Shown here: piece after piece, positions 51,731 to 61,592 of the stretch
How the letters are laid out: every line of letters starts with the position of its first letter
Numbering within the stretch: position 1 is the stretch's first letter
Source: Pseudomonas alliivorans
GTDB taxonomy: Bacteria; Pseudomonadota; Gammaproteobacteria; Pseudomonadales; Pseudomonadaceae
Assembly (NCBI RefSeq): GCF_017826695.1
Contig: NZ_JAFFZW010000002.1
Coordinates: forward strand, 62,001 to 126,000
Direction: 5' to 3'
Length of the DNA: 64,000 nucleotides
The notes under the pieces: model-generated
What the model saw: only the letters and a program-made list of their open reading frames with translations
The model's database searches: none
Told to the model about the DNA's origin: nothing
Translations under genes and position numbers: made by a program

Positions 51731-54550
51731 TCAATGCATGGCAGGGCGATATCGGGTGGCAGGCGTGCCGTTGACGACCTTCAGTCGATTGAGGTCGGCG
51801 TTGATGCGCCATGCCCAGAAATGCGTACCGTCCTGCCGCGATATTTCCAACGCCTGGGTCAGCACCGTGCGGATGTCTTCCAGCGCATGGGCATCGGGTT
51901 GGTCGAGCATCAGTTGCGCCTTGATGCGCATCATCTCGGGGAGATACCAGCGATCATTGCGTTTCACGGCACTGGCCACCAGCTCATCGAGCGTTTCCAG
52001 TGCCAGCGGTTGCAGCCCTAAAGCGGCGAGGCCCAGCACGTACTCGGTATTGAGCATCGAGTGCAGCGGCGTTTCCACATGGCGACGCAGTTGCTCAAGG
52101 GCTTCGCCCAACTGTGGCGTCCCCGTGGTCGCATCGCCTTCGCGAATGGTCAGAATGCTTTCGTAGCAGCAGGTCAGCTGACGCCAGACATGCAGCGGCT
52201 GCCGTTCGCTGCTCTGTCTGAGCTGCTCGAGAAACTGCCGTGTCTTGTGCAGGGTGCCTGCGATCAGGGTGGCCGGAATGGCGCTGAACGCCAGCGTGTA
52301 CCAGATCGTAGCGGGGTGCCCCAGCGCCAGGGCCTGCCTGATGTTGGTGTCCAGCGCGACCATGGCCTGTCCGATATTGCCCACCATCAACTGCACCTGC
52401 GCCCTGAGCGACTGGGCAGCGATCCGCTGGTCGAAATGCATGTCCACGGCATAGGACGATGGTGAAAGGGGCGCCCCCAAGGCTTCGTGAGCAGCCTGGC
52501 CGGCGGTTTTCATATCGCCCATGTAGAACGCGCTGGTGGCCCGCATGCGTTTGCCCAGCACCTGGCAGTCGGTAATCCGGTGATCCTTGCCCAGCGCCAG
52601 AAACTGCAACGCGACCTGTCGGGCCTGTACGTGCCGATTGCTGCAAGTGTGGTCGTTCCATTGTCCCCACAGGGCACGCAGCCGGTATTCCGTGTCGTTC
52701 AACGCGTCGGCGTCCTCGCTGACCTGTTGCCAGATCTCACGCATTTTCTGTCCGGCGCCGTAGGTGAGCATGAGGATGCTGCCCGATACCGTCAGCAGCC
52801 GCATGCGCTGCTGCCGGTCCATCTGCGCCATCTCCACATGGCGAGGCAGGCCATGGTTGACCCAGTCCTGGTATTCGCGCACCAGTGACAGCCTCATCCA
52901 CAGCGGAGCGCTGCGTAGCGTGAGTTCGACGCCCGTCTGCCGGTCACCCTCCGGGGAGAAGGCCCAGGCGAGGGCGGCGCGTACGGTATCGATCTCAACG
53001 GCGTAACGTCGTGTCCAGGCGTCATGGGACAGTCGATCAAGGTCATGCCTGGCTTCGTCCAGCAGGCTCAAGGCCCAGTTGGCATGAGCGCGCGACAGGC
53101 GATCCAGGTCATCGAGCTGCACCAGTTTTTCATGAGCGTAGAGCCGGGTCGTCTCCAGCAGCCGAAAGCGTTTGCCCTGGCTGTGATCGAATCGTCCAAG
53201 CAGCGACTTGTCCAGCAGACTTTCCAGCATTGGCAGGGTCATGCGCACATCGGGCAAGCCGATATTGACTGTCGCCATAACCCCGTCCAGTGCGAACGAG
53301 CCATTGAAAATGGATAATTGTCGCAGCAGTGCCTGCTCATGCTCCGTGAGCATGCTGTACGTCCAGTCCAGTGCTGCGCTCAGAGAACGCTGTCGGGGCA
53401 GGGCGGTGCGGCGTCCGGTCATCTGCAGGCGGAAGCTGCCATCGAGCAGGCCGACCAGCTCATGAATGCCAAACGTCCTGACGCGGGCGGCGGCCAGTTC
53501 GATCGCCAATGGATTGCCGTCCAGCTTGCGACAGATCGCCGCTACGCTTTGCGTGTCGCGATCATGGAAGACGAAGCCTGGGTCCTGCTCCCTCACCCGG
53601 GTAATGAACAGCTCCACACCGGAATACGTAAGCGCCTCGGCTGCGGTCAATGCCTGATGTTCGCCAGGCACCTGCAGGGACGCCAGTTCGTGGACATATT
53701 CACCATGCGCCCGCAGCGGCTCGCGACTGGTAACCACTACGCAGCATCGCGTTGTGTTGGACAGCAAGGCTTCGACTGCTGTCGCGGTCTCTTCCAGCAC
53801 ATGCTCGCAGTTATCGAGCACCAGCAACTGCGGGCGCTCTGCCAGCGCCGCAGGGATGTTCTGAAGAAGATGTTCGGTATCTGCGTCAAGGCCCAGCGCG
53901 CTGGCGATCATGCCCTGCACCGACCGGGCACCACTGACGGGCGTCAGGTCAAGGACGGTGCGGCTCAGTGACGATTGTGTGGCGAGGTTGTCGGCCAGAG
54001 CCAATGCGACAGTGGTTTTGCCGACCCCGCCGGGGCCGGTGAGCGTCAGCAGTCGCTGGGTCATGAGTTGATCGACCAGACGACGAATCAGATCGTCTCG
54101 GCCACAGACATGGCGGCTGGAGTCTGTGATCGCTGCCACGGGTTCAGGAGGTGGCGCCAGGGTCTGTGGGGCGGTCTGAACGGTCACATGAGCGGTGAAC
54201 CGATAGCCGCGACCTGGCACGGTTACGATGCAGCTGAAGTCTTCATCGTTTTCCAGCGCTCTGCGCAAGGCAACGATCTGAGCGCGAAGGTTGCATTCTT
54301 CAACCACTGCCTTTGGCCAGGCCATCGCCAGCAGTTCGGCTTTCTCCAGCAGCTCGCCTGGACGTGAGGCAAGCGCTACCAGCAACGACATGGCACGACT
54401 GCCCAGCGGCACGGGTTGTGAGTGTTTTAACAGCAACTGTTGGCGTGGAAGCAGCAGGAAGGCTCCGAAGCGAATGGCTTCCTCGGGCCTGTAGCCATTT
54501 TCTGTTTCGATGTCGATCTGTGTAGCCGTACCGCTTGCTTCAAAATCCAT
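51731..54550 (-). CDS. Large winged-helix/ATPase/TPR transcriptional regulator
   Basis: From the ATG at 54550 the protein has 939 residues. An OmpR-type winged helix occupies about 27-122 (LGSRAMSLLVALASRPGELL, NLRAQIVALRRALEND, VTVPGRGYRF). An AP/NB-ARC-type ATPase follows, with Walker A GPGGVGKTT at about 172-180 and Walker B LLVLDNCEHVLEE. The long helical C-terminal part is TPR-like. It lacks a phospho-acceptor domain. It converges on sctU with 13 bp between stops, so it is the likely dedicated regulator of the secretion cluster. In plan it recalls HilA (OmpR-type DNA-binding plus TPR) with an added ATPase. Signal unknown. Confidence 0.82.
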   Translation of the reverse strand: MDFEASGTATQIDIETENGYRPEEAIRFGAFLLLPRQQLLLKHSQPVPLGSRAMSLLVALASRPGELLEKAELLAMAWPKAVVEECNLRAQIVALRRALENDEDFSCIVTVPGRGYRFTAHVTVQTAPQTLAPPPEPVAAITDSSRHVCGRDDLIRRLVDQLMTQRLLTLTGPGGVGKTTVALALADNLATQSSLSRTVLDLTPVSGARSVQGMIASALGLDADTEHLLQNIPAALAERPQLLVLDNCEHVLEETATAVEALLSNTTRCCVVVTSREPLRAHGEYVHELASLQVPGEHQALTAAEALTYSGVELFITRVREQDPGFVFHDRDTQSVAAICRKLDGNPLAIELAAARVRTFGIHELVGLLDGSFRLQMTGRRTALPRQRSLSAALDWTYSMLTEHEQALLRQLSIFNGSFALDGVMATVNIGLPDVRMTLPMLESLLDKSLLGRFDHSQGKRFRLLETTRLYAHEKLVQLDDLDRLSRAHANWALSLLDEARHDLDRLSHDAWTRRYAVEIDTVRAALAWAFSPEGDRQTGVELTLRSAPLWMRLSLVREYQDWVNHGLPRHVEMAQMDRQQRMRLLTVSGSILMLTYGAGQKMREIWQQVSEDADALNDTEYRLRALWGQWNDHTCSNRHVQARQVALQFLALGKDHRITDCQVLGKRMRATSAFYMGDMKTAGQAAHEALGAPLSPSSYAVDMHFDQRIAAQSLRAQVQLMVGNIGQAMVALDTNIRQALALGHPATIWYTLAFSAIPATLIAGTLHKTRQFLEQLRQSSERQPLHVWRQLTCCYESILTIREGDATTGTPQLGEALEQLRRHVETPLHSMLNTEYVLGLAALGLQPLALETLDELVASAVKRNDRWYLPEMMRIKAQLMLDQPDAHALEDIRTVLTQALEISRQDGTHFWAWRINADLNRLKVVNGTPATRYRPAMH

Positions 54551-55074
54551 GGTTAGACCTGTATCAGAAGTAACAGCAGCGCTTGCGCATCGTGACGGTG
54601 TCGATCTGTGCACCGGTCCTGAGAGCAGGTTATTTATTTCCTACCGTTGTGTCGTCATGAACGGCCGAGCTTATAGCATTTGAATCAATTACTTATTACA
54701 CCAGGGGGTATGGACCGGCCAAACAGGGGATCGATACGGACATGCGTGACGGGTTTCCTGTCGGGGAAACCATGCAAGAGTGGACAGGGCGCTGCTCGGT
54801 AAAGTCCCACTCTGTGTTCTGAAAACTGTGCAGCAAGAAATGCGCCGACCTGCAGGCGACCTTCCGGCAATCATTTTTCGTACTGTCATCGGCTGGGTGG
54901 GGCGGCACCTGTCAAAGAGCACTCAGGTTGCGCACCAGGGTCTCGCCGTGAGCTTCGCAGGTGGATATAAAGCAAAACACCCTGCAAAAGCATCGCTCTT
55001 GCAGGGTGTCGAGGGTGACATATACAGCTCTGCCCGATCAGCTCTGGCAGAGCTTTGCTTCAGGCTTGAATGCC
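54551..55074. other. Intergenic region between T3SS regulator and mqo
   Basis: No convincing gene is seen in these 524 bp. The left part should hold the promoter of the leftward regulator gene (AT-rich around 54640-54710). The right part holds the mqo terminator. This is the right boundary between the secretion cluster and ordinary chromosomal genes; no repeat, tRNA or integrase marks it. Confidence 0.6.
54977..55009 (-). terminator. Rho-independent terminator of mqo
   Basis: ACACCCTGCAA pairs over 11 bp with TTGCAGGGTGT around an 11-nt loop. On the minus strand it is followed by TTTTGCTTT. It lies 66 bp past the mqo stop. Confidence 0.8.
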
Positions 55075-56718
55075 TTACAGCGCCATGTCACTGGCAGGGT
55101 TGCTTTCACGCTTCTCTGCAGGCGCGGCGGCAGGTGCAGCAGCTGTTGCCTTGTTCACAGGTGGCGGTGGAGTCAGTTGCAGGGTTTCGGCGGTGTAGGC
55201 CCATTCCTGTGCAACGCGATCCGGGTTCTCGTTCAGTTTGGTGCCGTAGCTTGGAACGATCTGGTGCAGTTTTTCCTGCCAGGCCGGCGTCGCTACCTTG
55301 TCCTTGAACACTTTCTCCAGCACGCCGAGCATGATCGGAGCAGCGGTCGAAGCGCCTGGCGAAGCACCCAGCAGACCGGCGATGGAGCCGTCCTTGGAAG
55401 CAACGATTTCGGTACCCAGTTTCAGGACGCCGCCTTTCTCTTCGTCACGCTTGATGATCTGAACGCGCTGACCGGCCTGCATCAGGCGCCAGTCTTCTTT
55501 CTTGGCGTTCGGGAAGTACTGCTGCAGAGCTGCAAAACGATCGTCATCGGACATCATGACCTGACCCGCCAGGTATTCGATCAGTGGGTACTGAGCGATG
55601 CCGACACGGGTCATTGGCCATACGTTATGCGTGGTGGTGCTGGTCAGCAGGTCCAGGTAGGAACCGTTTTTCAGGAACTTCGTGGAGAAGGTCGCGAACG
55701 GGCCAAACAGGATGACGCGCTTGCCGTCCAGAACACGGGTGTCCAGGTGCGGAACCGACATGGGTGGCGCGCCAGTGGACGCGATACCGTAAGCCTTGCC
55801 CATGTGTTGCATGGCCAGGGTAGGGTTCTCGGTTACCAGCCACGAGCCGCCGACCGGGAAGCCGCCGTATTCCTTGGCTTCAGGAATGCCCGACTCTTGC
55901 AGCAGGTGCAGTGCGGCACCGCCCGCGCCGATGAACAGGAACTTGGCATCGGTCTCGGTTTCGGTACCGTCTTTCAGGTTCTTGTACTTGACGCGCCAGC
56001 TGCCGTCGTCGTTGCGGGTGATGTCCTGGACTTCACTCGACAGCTTCAGATCGAAGTTGGGTTTGGTCTGCAGGTTGGCGACGAACTGGCGGGTGATCTC
56101 GCCGAAGTTCACGTCGGTGCCGATCGGGCTCCAGGTCACGGCCAGCTTCTGCGCCGGGTCACGACCTTCCATCATCAATGGAACCCACTTCTTGATCTGC
56201 TCATGGTCTTCGGAGTACTGCATGCCGCTGAACAGCGGGCTCGATTGCAGTGCCGCGTAACGCTTGCGCAGGAACTTGATGTTGTCGTCGCCCCACACGA
56301 AGCTCATGTGCGGCGTGGAGTTGATGAACGAACGCGGGTTCTTCAGAACGCCGGTCTTGACCTGCCAGGACCAGAATTGACGCGAGATCTGAAACGCTTC
56401 GTTGATCTCGATGGCCTTGTAAATGTCGACGTTGCCGTTCTTGTCTTCCGGGGTGTAGTTCAGCTCGGCGAGGGCAGAGTGACCGGTACCGGCGTTGTTC
56501 CAGCCGTTGGAGCTTTCTTCGGCAACGCCATCGAGACGCTCGACCATTTCCATCGACCAGCTCGGCTCGAGCTCGTTGAGCCAGACTGCCAGGGTGGCGC
56601 TCATGATGCCGCCGCCGACCATCAATACATCTACTTTCTTGGCTTCGGCGGAGTGCGCGGGCATCATCCCGAGCGACATCGCCAGACCCAGAAGGGCCGT
56701 GTTCACTTTCTTCAACAT
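55075..56718 (-). CDS. mqo: Malate:quinone oxidoreductase
   Basis: The 547-residue FAD enzyme oxidises malate to oxaloacetate and passes electrons to the quinone pool. An N-terminal hydrophobic signal ([16 protein letters not shown]) precedes the FAD-binding motif [19 protein letters not shown]. The family stretches [38 protein letters not shown] and [19 protein letters not shown] are present. The C-terminus is an Ala/Pro-rich tail. ATG 56718 is preferred because it starts the signal sequence; starts at 56730 or 56793 are possible. It is monocistronic. Confidence 0.95.
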   Translation of the reverse strand: MLKKVNTALLGLAMSLGMMPAHSAEAKKVDVLMVGGGIMSATLAVWLNELEPSWSMEMVERLDGVAEESSNGWNNAGTGHSALAELNYTPEDKNGNVDIYKAIEINEAFQISRQFWSWQVKTGVLKNPRSFINSTPHMSFVWGDDNIKFLRKRYAALQSSPLFSGMQYSEDHEQIKKWVPLMMEGRDPAQKLAVTWSPIGTDVNFGEITRQFVANLQTKPNFDLKLSSEVQDITRNDDGSWRVKYKNLKDGTETETDAKFLFIGAGGAALHLLQESGIPEAKEYGGFPVGGSWLVTENPTLAMQHMGKAYGIASTGAPPMSVPHLDTRVLDGKRVILFGPFATFSTKFLKNGSYLDLLTSTTTHNVWPMTRVGIAQYPLIEYLAGQVMMSDDDRFAALQQYFPNAKKEDWRLMQAGQRVQIIKRDEEKGGVLKLGTEIVASKDGSIAGLLGASPGASTAAPIMLGVLEKVFKDKVATPAWQEKLHQIVPSYGTKLNENPDRVAQEWAYTAETLQLTPPPPVNKATAAAPAAAPAEKRESNPASDMAL

Positions 56719-57700
56719 GCTGTAATCCATTTGATAAATGCCATCCGCCGGCTGCTCCTGGGAGATCCGGATTCTGCGTATACCGCAACGCATGCGACAA
56801 ACGCCCGCACCTTCAGGGGCTAGAGGTGGACATACAAGGCCAATACAATACTGCTCAAGACCTCACTTTATGCCCTACTGCGCTGGCTTCTTATCGTCAT
56901 TGGATTCAGCGTCATGAAGCGACATGTGCTAACGGTGCCGCGCAAGATCGGGAAACAAATCCCGTCTTCATTGCGCAATGCGCACCTGATCAGCCTGTTC
57001 ACGGAGTCTTGGACGCCGCATGGGGGTCATGGGGACACGCTCTGAGGCGTTTTTTTGTGCTCGTTCAAAACGGCACACCATGATGCCATATCGGCAAGAC
57101 GCGGCATTTTCGCATATTGTGAGGTGTCTACGCGAGGTGTTATCTACACACCGACATGCTGACGTGCGACCGAACGAAACAAGGCGTGTCGAGATTTTAT
57201 CGTCACGCCCGCCGTTACCTTGAGACTTTGAGGGTGTTTTGGCCGAAATGCGGCATGGTCGGCCGCCCTCGCTCAGCTCCCGACTCGCCATATTCAGACT
57301 CAGCCAGGGTCGTCCGCAGTAACGACGGACGATTGATGAGCATTCCTCATGACTTCAAGTAACGCGCGGCGGCTAATGCTTCCTGAAACCGGGTGCTAAC
57401 GTCATTGCGAGTTCGAACCGTGTTTTCCGATCAAGGGTTTCTGAACGTCGTTCGCCCGGGAAACTGCCCGTAAACATCCTGCAACAGCCCCATGATCCGA
57501 GCTTCGATCAAAACGTTGAACTTTCAGTGTGTCAGCCAGTTAAAGACATATGCCAACCATAATGCCAAAACGCTTCTGGTACCTGTCTGACCCGATTGCG
57601 CGCTTTGAAGGGAACTGAACCAGCCCTTGCTGCAACACGATGCCCAACACGATAACGCCCGCCACTTCACAGCAGTGACGGCTATGACAAGGTGATTCTG
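56719..57700. other. Long intergenic region upstream of mqo and the aldehyde oxidoreductase operon
   Basis: About 980 bp between divergent genes hold no convincing protein gene; the open frames have poor composition and no ribosome sites. A weak hairpin with a 7-T run lies at 57013-57056 (ACGCC...GGCGT then T7, or ACGC-TCTGAG-GCGT). It could end a short transcript initiated from the left. The remainder must contain both promoters. Confidence 0.5.
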
Positions 57701-58381
57701 ATGAGTGAAACCAAGACGCACAAAGGAACTGTTGCCGACGCGGTGCAGCCTTCGCGACGCAATTTTCTGAAGTTCGGGGCTTCCGGGATTGCTGCCGCGA
57801 CATTGTCGACATGGATACCCGCCGACGGGATGCTGCAAGCCGCACCCGCGCCTGCGCCGGTCGTGGTGGAAGACACCGATGCGCCCGGCGTCGGCGAGCA
57901 CCGCATTCAATTGAACGTGAACGGCCAGACGCACGCTCTGAACGTACCGGCCAATGCCGTCCTCCTTGATGTGTTACGTGACCGTCTGCAACTGACCGGC
58001 ACCAAAAAGGGTTGCGATCACGGCCAGTGCGGGGCGTGCACGCTGTTGGTCAATGGGGTGGCGATCAATTCCTGCCTGTCGATTGCCATTCAGCACGACG
58101 GCGACAGCATCACCACCATCGAAGGCCTCGCCGAAAACGGCAAGCTGCACCCGGTTCAGGAAGCTTTCTGGGAACACGATGCCTATCAGTGCGGTTATTG
58201 CACCTCGGGCCAGATCATGAGCGCCGTGGCGATTCTCAACGACCCGAACATTCCCTCCGATGACGCCAGCGTCCGCGAAGCCATGAGCGGCAACATCTGC
58301 CGCTGCGGCGCCTATAAGAACATTTTGTCGGCGGTGCAGTCGGCGCGCTCGAAAATGCCCAAGGCTGGGGGAACTGTCTGA
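57701..58381 (+). CDS. paoA: Aldehyde oxidoreductase 2Fe-2S subunit, Tat-exported (PaoA-like)
   Basis: The 226-residue protein has a twin-arginine signal (SRRNFLKFGASGIAAATL). A plant-type 2Fe-2S domain follows (KKGCDHGQCGACTLLVNG with Cys ligands, then NSC). An alpha-helical second 2Fe-2S domain carries QCGYCTSGQIM and NICRCGAY. It passes electrons from the molybdenum site to FAD. The Tat signal implies that the assembled enzyme is periplasmic, as for E. coli PaoABC. Its stop overlaps the paoB start (TGATG). Confidence 0.9.
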   Translation: MSETKTHKGTVADAVQPSRRNFLKFGASGIAAATLSTWIPADGMLQAAPAPAPVVVEDTDAPGVGEHRIQLNVNGQTHALNVPANAVLLDVLRDRLQLTGTKKGCDHGQCGACTLLVNGVAINSCLSIAIQHDGDSITTIEGLAENGKLHPVQEAFWEHDAYQCGYCTSGQIMSAVAILNDPNIPSDDASVREAMSGNICRCGAYKNILSAVQSARSKMPKAGGTV

Positions 58382-59364
58382 TGAGAACCTTCGATTACGC
58401 AAGGGCCACCACGCCTGCTCAAGCCGTCAGTACCGTGTCAGGGGAGGGCGAGCGTTTCTATCTGGCCGGCGGCACAACGCTGCTGGACCTGGTCAAGCTG
58501 GACATCATGCAACCCGGGCAACTGGTGGATATCAACCACCTGGCACTCAAGCAGATCGAATCGCTGCCGGATGGTCGTCTGCGCATCGGTGCGCTGGTCA
58601 GCAATACCGCGCTGGCCAGCCATCCGCTGGTCCGTGAGCGTTATCCGGTCTTGTCGCAGGCCCTGTTGGCCGGTGCTTCCACGCAACTGCGTAACAAGGC
58701 CACCACCGCCGGCAACCTGATGCAGCGCGTGCGTTGCCCGTATTTTCGCGATGGGATTTCGGCCTGCAACAAGCGTGAGCCGGGCTCAGGCTGCGCGGCC
58801 ATCGGCGGCATGAACCGCAGCGTGCATGCCGTATTGGGTACCAGCGATCATTGCATCGCCACCCATCCATCGGACATGTGTGTGGGCATGGCGGCAGTGG
58901 GCGCACAGGTCACCGTGCATGGGCCGGGCGGCAGTCGGGATATTCCTTTCACCGACTTCCATTTGCTGCCGGGCAACACGCCTGAACGCGAGCACGCCAT
59001 CGCGCCTCATGAACTGGTAACCCACGTGACCCTCGATGCGCCGCTGTCCGGCAGCCGTTCCGGCTACCTGAAGCTGCGTGACCGCACCTCGTACCAGTTC
59101 GCCCTTGCGTCCAGCGCGATCATCGTGGTCATGGAGGGCAAGCGTATTGCCGATGCGCGCATCGCACTGGGTGGCGTCGGCACCAAGCCGTGGCGCGCCG
59201 TCGAAGCAGAACGGGCATTGATCGGCCAGCGTGCCGATATGGACACCTTCGCCAAGGTGGCAGCCCTGGCCATGAAAGGCTCCAAAGCCTATGAGCACAA
59301 CGCCTTCAAGATCCCGCTGGGTGAGCAGGTCATCGTCCGCAACCTTCGTGACCTAACGGCGTAG
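58381..59364 (+). CDS. paoB: Aldehyde oxidoreductase FAD subunit with extra 4Fe-4S site (PaoB-like)
   Basis: The 327-residue protein has the FAD-binding motifs AGGTTLLDLVKL and ATTAGNLMQRVRCPYF. The cysteines C119, C129, C138 and C158, in the insertion CPYFRD...CNKREPGSGC...HCIATHPSD, match the additional [4Fe-4S] cluster typical of PaoB and lacking in ordinary xanthine dehydrogenase FAD subunits. It has no signal peptide and would travel with PaoA. Confidence 0.88.
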   Translation: MRTFDYARATTPAQAVSTVSGEGERFYLAGGTTLLDLVKLDIMQPGQLVDINHLALKQIESLPDGRLRIGALVSNTALASHPLVRERYPVLSQALLAGASTQLRNKATTAGNLMQRVRCPYFRDGISACNKREPGSGCAAIGGMNRSVHAVLGTSDHCIATHPSDMCVGMAAVGAQVTVHGPGGSRDIPFTDFHLLPGNTPEREHAIAPHELVTHVTLDAPLSGSRSGYLKLRDRTSYQFALASSAIIVVMEGKRIADARIALGGVGTKPWRAVEAERALIGQRADMDTFAKVAALAMKGSKAYEHNAFKIPLGEQVIVRNLRDLTA

Positions 59365-59373
59365 GAATTTTCC

Positions 59374-61590
59374 ATGAGCGAACAGATCATCGGTATCCCG
59401 CAGCGTCGTATCGACGGCGGCAAGAAAGTCAGTGGCGAGGCGCGTTATGCGGCCGACCACCCCATGAAAGACATGCTGTATGCGTATGGCGTCTACAGCA
59501 CCATCGGCAGTGGCCGGATACTGGCGGTGAACGACCAGGACGCGCGCAAGATGCCCGGCGTTGTCGAGATCTTCCATCACGGCCATTTCCCCGAGTTGCA
59601 CCGCACGCCTGAAAGCGCATTCAGTTTTGCAACACTGTTATCGGCGAGCAAGGCCGATGAGCATCGTTTGCCGTTCGAGGATGACCGGGTCTATTACCCC
59701 GGCCAGTTCGTGGCGCTGGTGGTCGCTGAGAGTTTCGAGCAGGCCAGGGCTGCGGCACATCGGATAAAGGTCGATTATCAAGAGAACAAGCCGGTCAAGA
59801 ACCTGGAGGAAGCGCTGCGCAAAAATGGCGCCCGCGACGGCGGTGCCGGGCATACACGCGGCAATCCGGACGGGGCGTTCCTCGCCGCGAGCAGAAAGGT
59901 CGACCAGACCTACACCACGCCGGTCGAAGTGCATAACCCGATGGAAATGCACGCCAGCACCGCATGGTGGCAGGACGGCAAGCTGTACGTTTACGAAAGC
60001 ACGCAGGGTGTCGTCAACCATCGCAATCTGCTGGCCAACGTATTCGATTTGCCGCCGGATCGCGTCGAGGTGCGTGCGCCGTTCATTGGTTCCGGGTTCG
60101 GTGGCAAGCTTTGGCCGTGGCCACACTCCGTCGCGGCGTGTGCGGCGTCAAAGGTGACGAAGCGTCCGGTCCAGTTGGTATTGCCCCGTGCGCAAATGTT
60201 CACCACGGTTGGCCATCGCCCGGAAACCCGGCAACGCCTGCGGCTGGCCAGCGATGCGAACGGCAAGCTGGTCTCGATCCGCCACGAATCCTTCAACAGC
60301 ACGTCGACGCTCGACGATTACACCGAAAGCTGTGGGGGTGTGACCAAGAGCCTGTATGGCTGCGACAACGTGCTGGTCAGCCACCGCATTGCCGCGGTGA
60401 ACCGTGGCACGCCGACCTCGATGCGTGCCCCCGGTGCGGCGCCGGGCCTGTTTGCGTTGGAGTCGGCCATCGATGAATTGGCGCTGGCCAACGGTATGGA
60501 TCCGCTGGCCTTTCGCAAGCTCAATCTGTCGGACATGGACCAGAGTCAAGGCTTGCCATGGTCCAGCAACCACTTGCCGGAAGCCATCGACCAGGCCGCC
60601 GAACGTTTTGGCTGGCAGGCGCGCAAGGCCGAGGTTGGCTCGATGCGTGACGGCGATGAGGTCATCGGTTACGGCATGGGTGCCTGCAACTGGGAGGCGT
60701 TTCAGGTGCCGACGGACGCCCGCGTGATTCTGCGCTCCGACGGCACCGCCCTGGCACAGTGTGGCCTGCAGGATATCGGCACCGGCACGTACACCATCAT
60801 TGCCCAGACCGTCAGCCAGCTCACCGGCATCCCGATGGAGCGTGTTGAAGTGGAGCTGGGCAGCTCATCGTTTCCGGCAGGTCCGGTTTCCGGCGGGTCC
60901 TGGGTTACCGCCAGCGTGATGCCGGCGATTGCCGGTGCCACGCGTGAGGCGTTGCAGAAACTCCGTCAGTATTCGGTGGGCAAGAACGCGGCCTTTGCAG
61001 GTCAGCAGGCTGATTCGATCAAGGTCGAGAACGGTCAGTTGGTGTCCGGCGAGCAGCGCGTGAGTTTTGTCGACGTCCTGAAAGGCCAGCGTCTGTCACG
61101 TGCCGAAGGCAATTTCCAAAGTGGCATGCAGTCGTCCGACAAGTTCTCGTTCCGCTCGTTTGGCGTGCATTTTGTTGAAGTGCGTTGGGATCCGGGCATC
61201 TCCAGTCTGCGTGTTTCGCGAGTGGTCAGCGCCATCGACGTTGGCAAGGTGGTCAATCCACTGGCGGCGCGTAATCAGGTCGAGGGCGCAATCGTCATGG
61301 GCATCGGCATGGCCATGTTCGAAGCGGCCGAATACGATCCGCGCACCGGTCTGCCGGTCAACAACAACTACGCCGAGTACGTGGTTCCCGTGCATGCGGA
61401 CCAGCCCGAGATCGATGTGATTCTGCTCGATTATCCGGATCACAACATCGGTGAGTTCGGCGCGCGTGGAATCGGCGAGATTGGTGTAACCGGCCTGGCT
61501 GCTGCCGTGGCTAATGCCGTGTACCACGCCACGGGCAAACGGGTGCGCAATTTGCCCATCACCAAAGAAAAGCTGATGGCAGGGCTGTAG
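59374..61590 (+). CDS. paoC: Aldehyde oxidoreductase molybdenum-binding subunit (PaoC-like)
   Basis: The 738-residue catalytic subunit of the xanthine oxidase family has FIGSGFGGKLWPWPH near the first cofactor contact, NRGTPTSMRAPGAAPGLFALE, and QCGLQDIGTGTYTI. The catalytic Glu is at about 702 in GARGIGEIGVTG. It oxidises aldehydes (aromatic aldehydes in E. coli) using a molybdopterin cytosine dinucleotide cofactor. It lies 9 bp after paoB and 2 bp before the maturation gene. Confidence 0.9.
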   Translation: MSEQIIGIPQRRIDGGKKVSGEARYAADHPMKDMLYAYGVYSTIGSGRILAVNDQDARKMPGVVEIFHHGHFPELHRTPESAFSFATLLSASKADEHRLPFEDDRVYYPGQFVALVVAESFEQARAAAHRIKVDYQENKPVKNLEEALRKNGARDGGAGHTRGNPDGAFLAASRKVDQTYTTPVEVHNPMEMHASTAWWQDGKLYVYESTQGVVNHRNLLANVFDLPPDRVEVRAPFIGSGFGGKLWPWPHSVAACAASKVTKRPVQLVLPRAQMFTTVGHRPETRQRLRLASDANGKLVSIRHESFNSTSTLDDYTESCGGVTKSLYGCDNVLVSHRIAAVNRGTPTSMRAPGAAPGLFALESAIDELALANGMDPLAFRKLNLSDMDQSQGLPWSSNHLPEAIDQAAERFGWQARKAEVGSMRDGDEVIGYGMGACNWEAFQVPTDARVILRSDGTALAQCGLQDIGTGTYTIIAQTVSQLTGIPMERVEVELGSSSFPAGPVSGGSWVTASVMPAIAGATREALQKLRQYSVGKNAAFAGQQADSIKVENGQLVSGEQRVSFVDVLKGQRLSRAEGNFQSGMQSSDKFSFRSFGVHFVEVRWDPGISSLRVSRVVSAIDVGKVVNPLAARNQVEGAIVMGIGMAMFEAAEYDPRTGLPVNNNYAEYVVPVHADQPEIDVILLDYPDHNIGEFGARGIGEIGVTGLAAAVANAVYHATGKRVRNLPITKEKLMAGL

Positions 61591-61592
61591 AG

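Noticed and set aside
54961..56823. 620-codon open frame on the plus strand
   Set aside because: It lies antisense to mqo, whose FAD motif and family stretches are clear. Long antisense frames are common in GC-rich DNA.
56826..57362. Several overlapping short frames upstream of mqo
   Set aside because: None has a ribosome site, a recognisable motif or gene-like composition.
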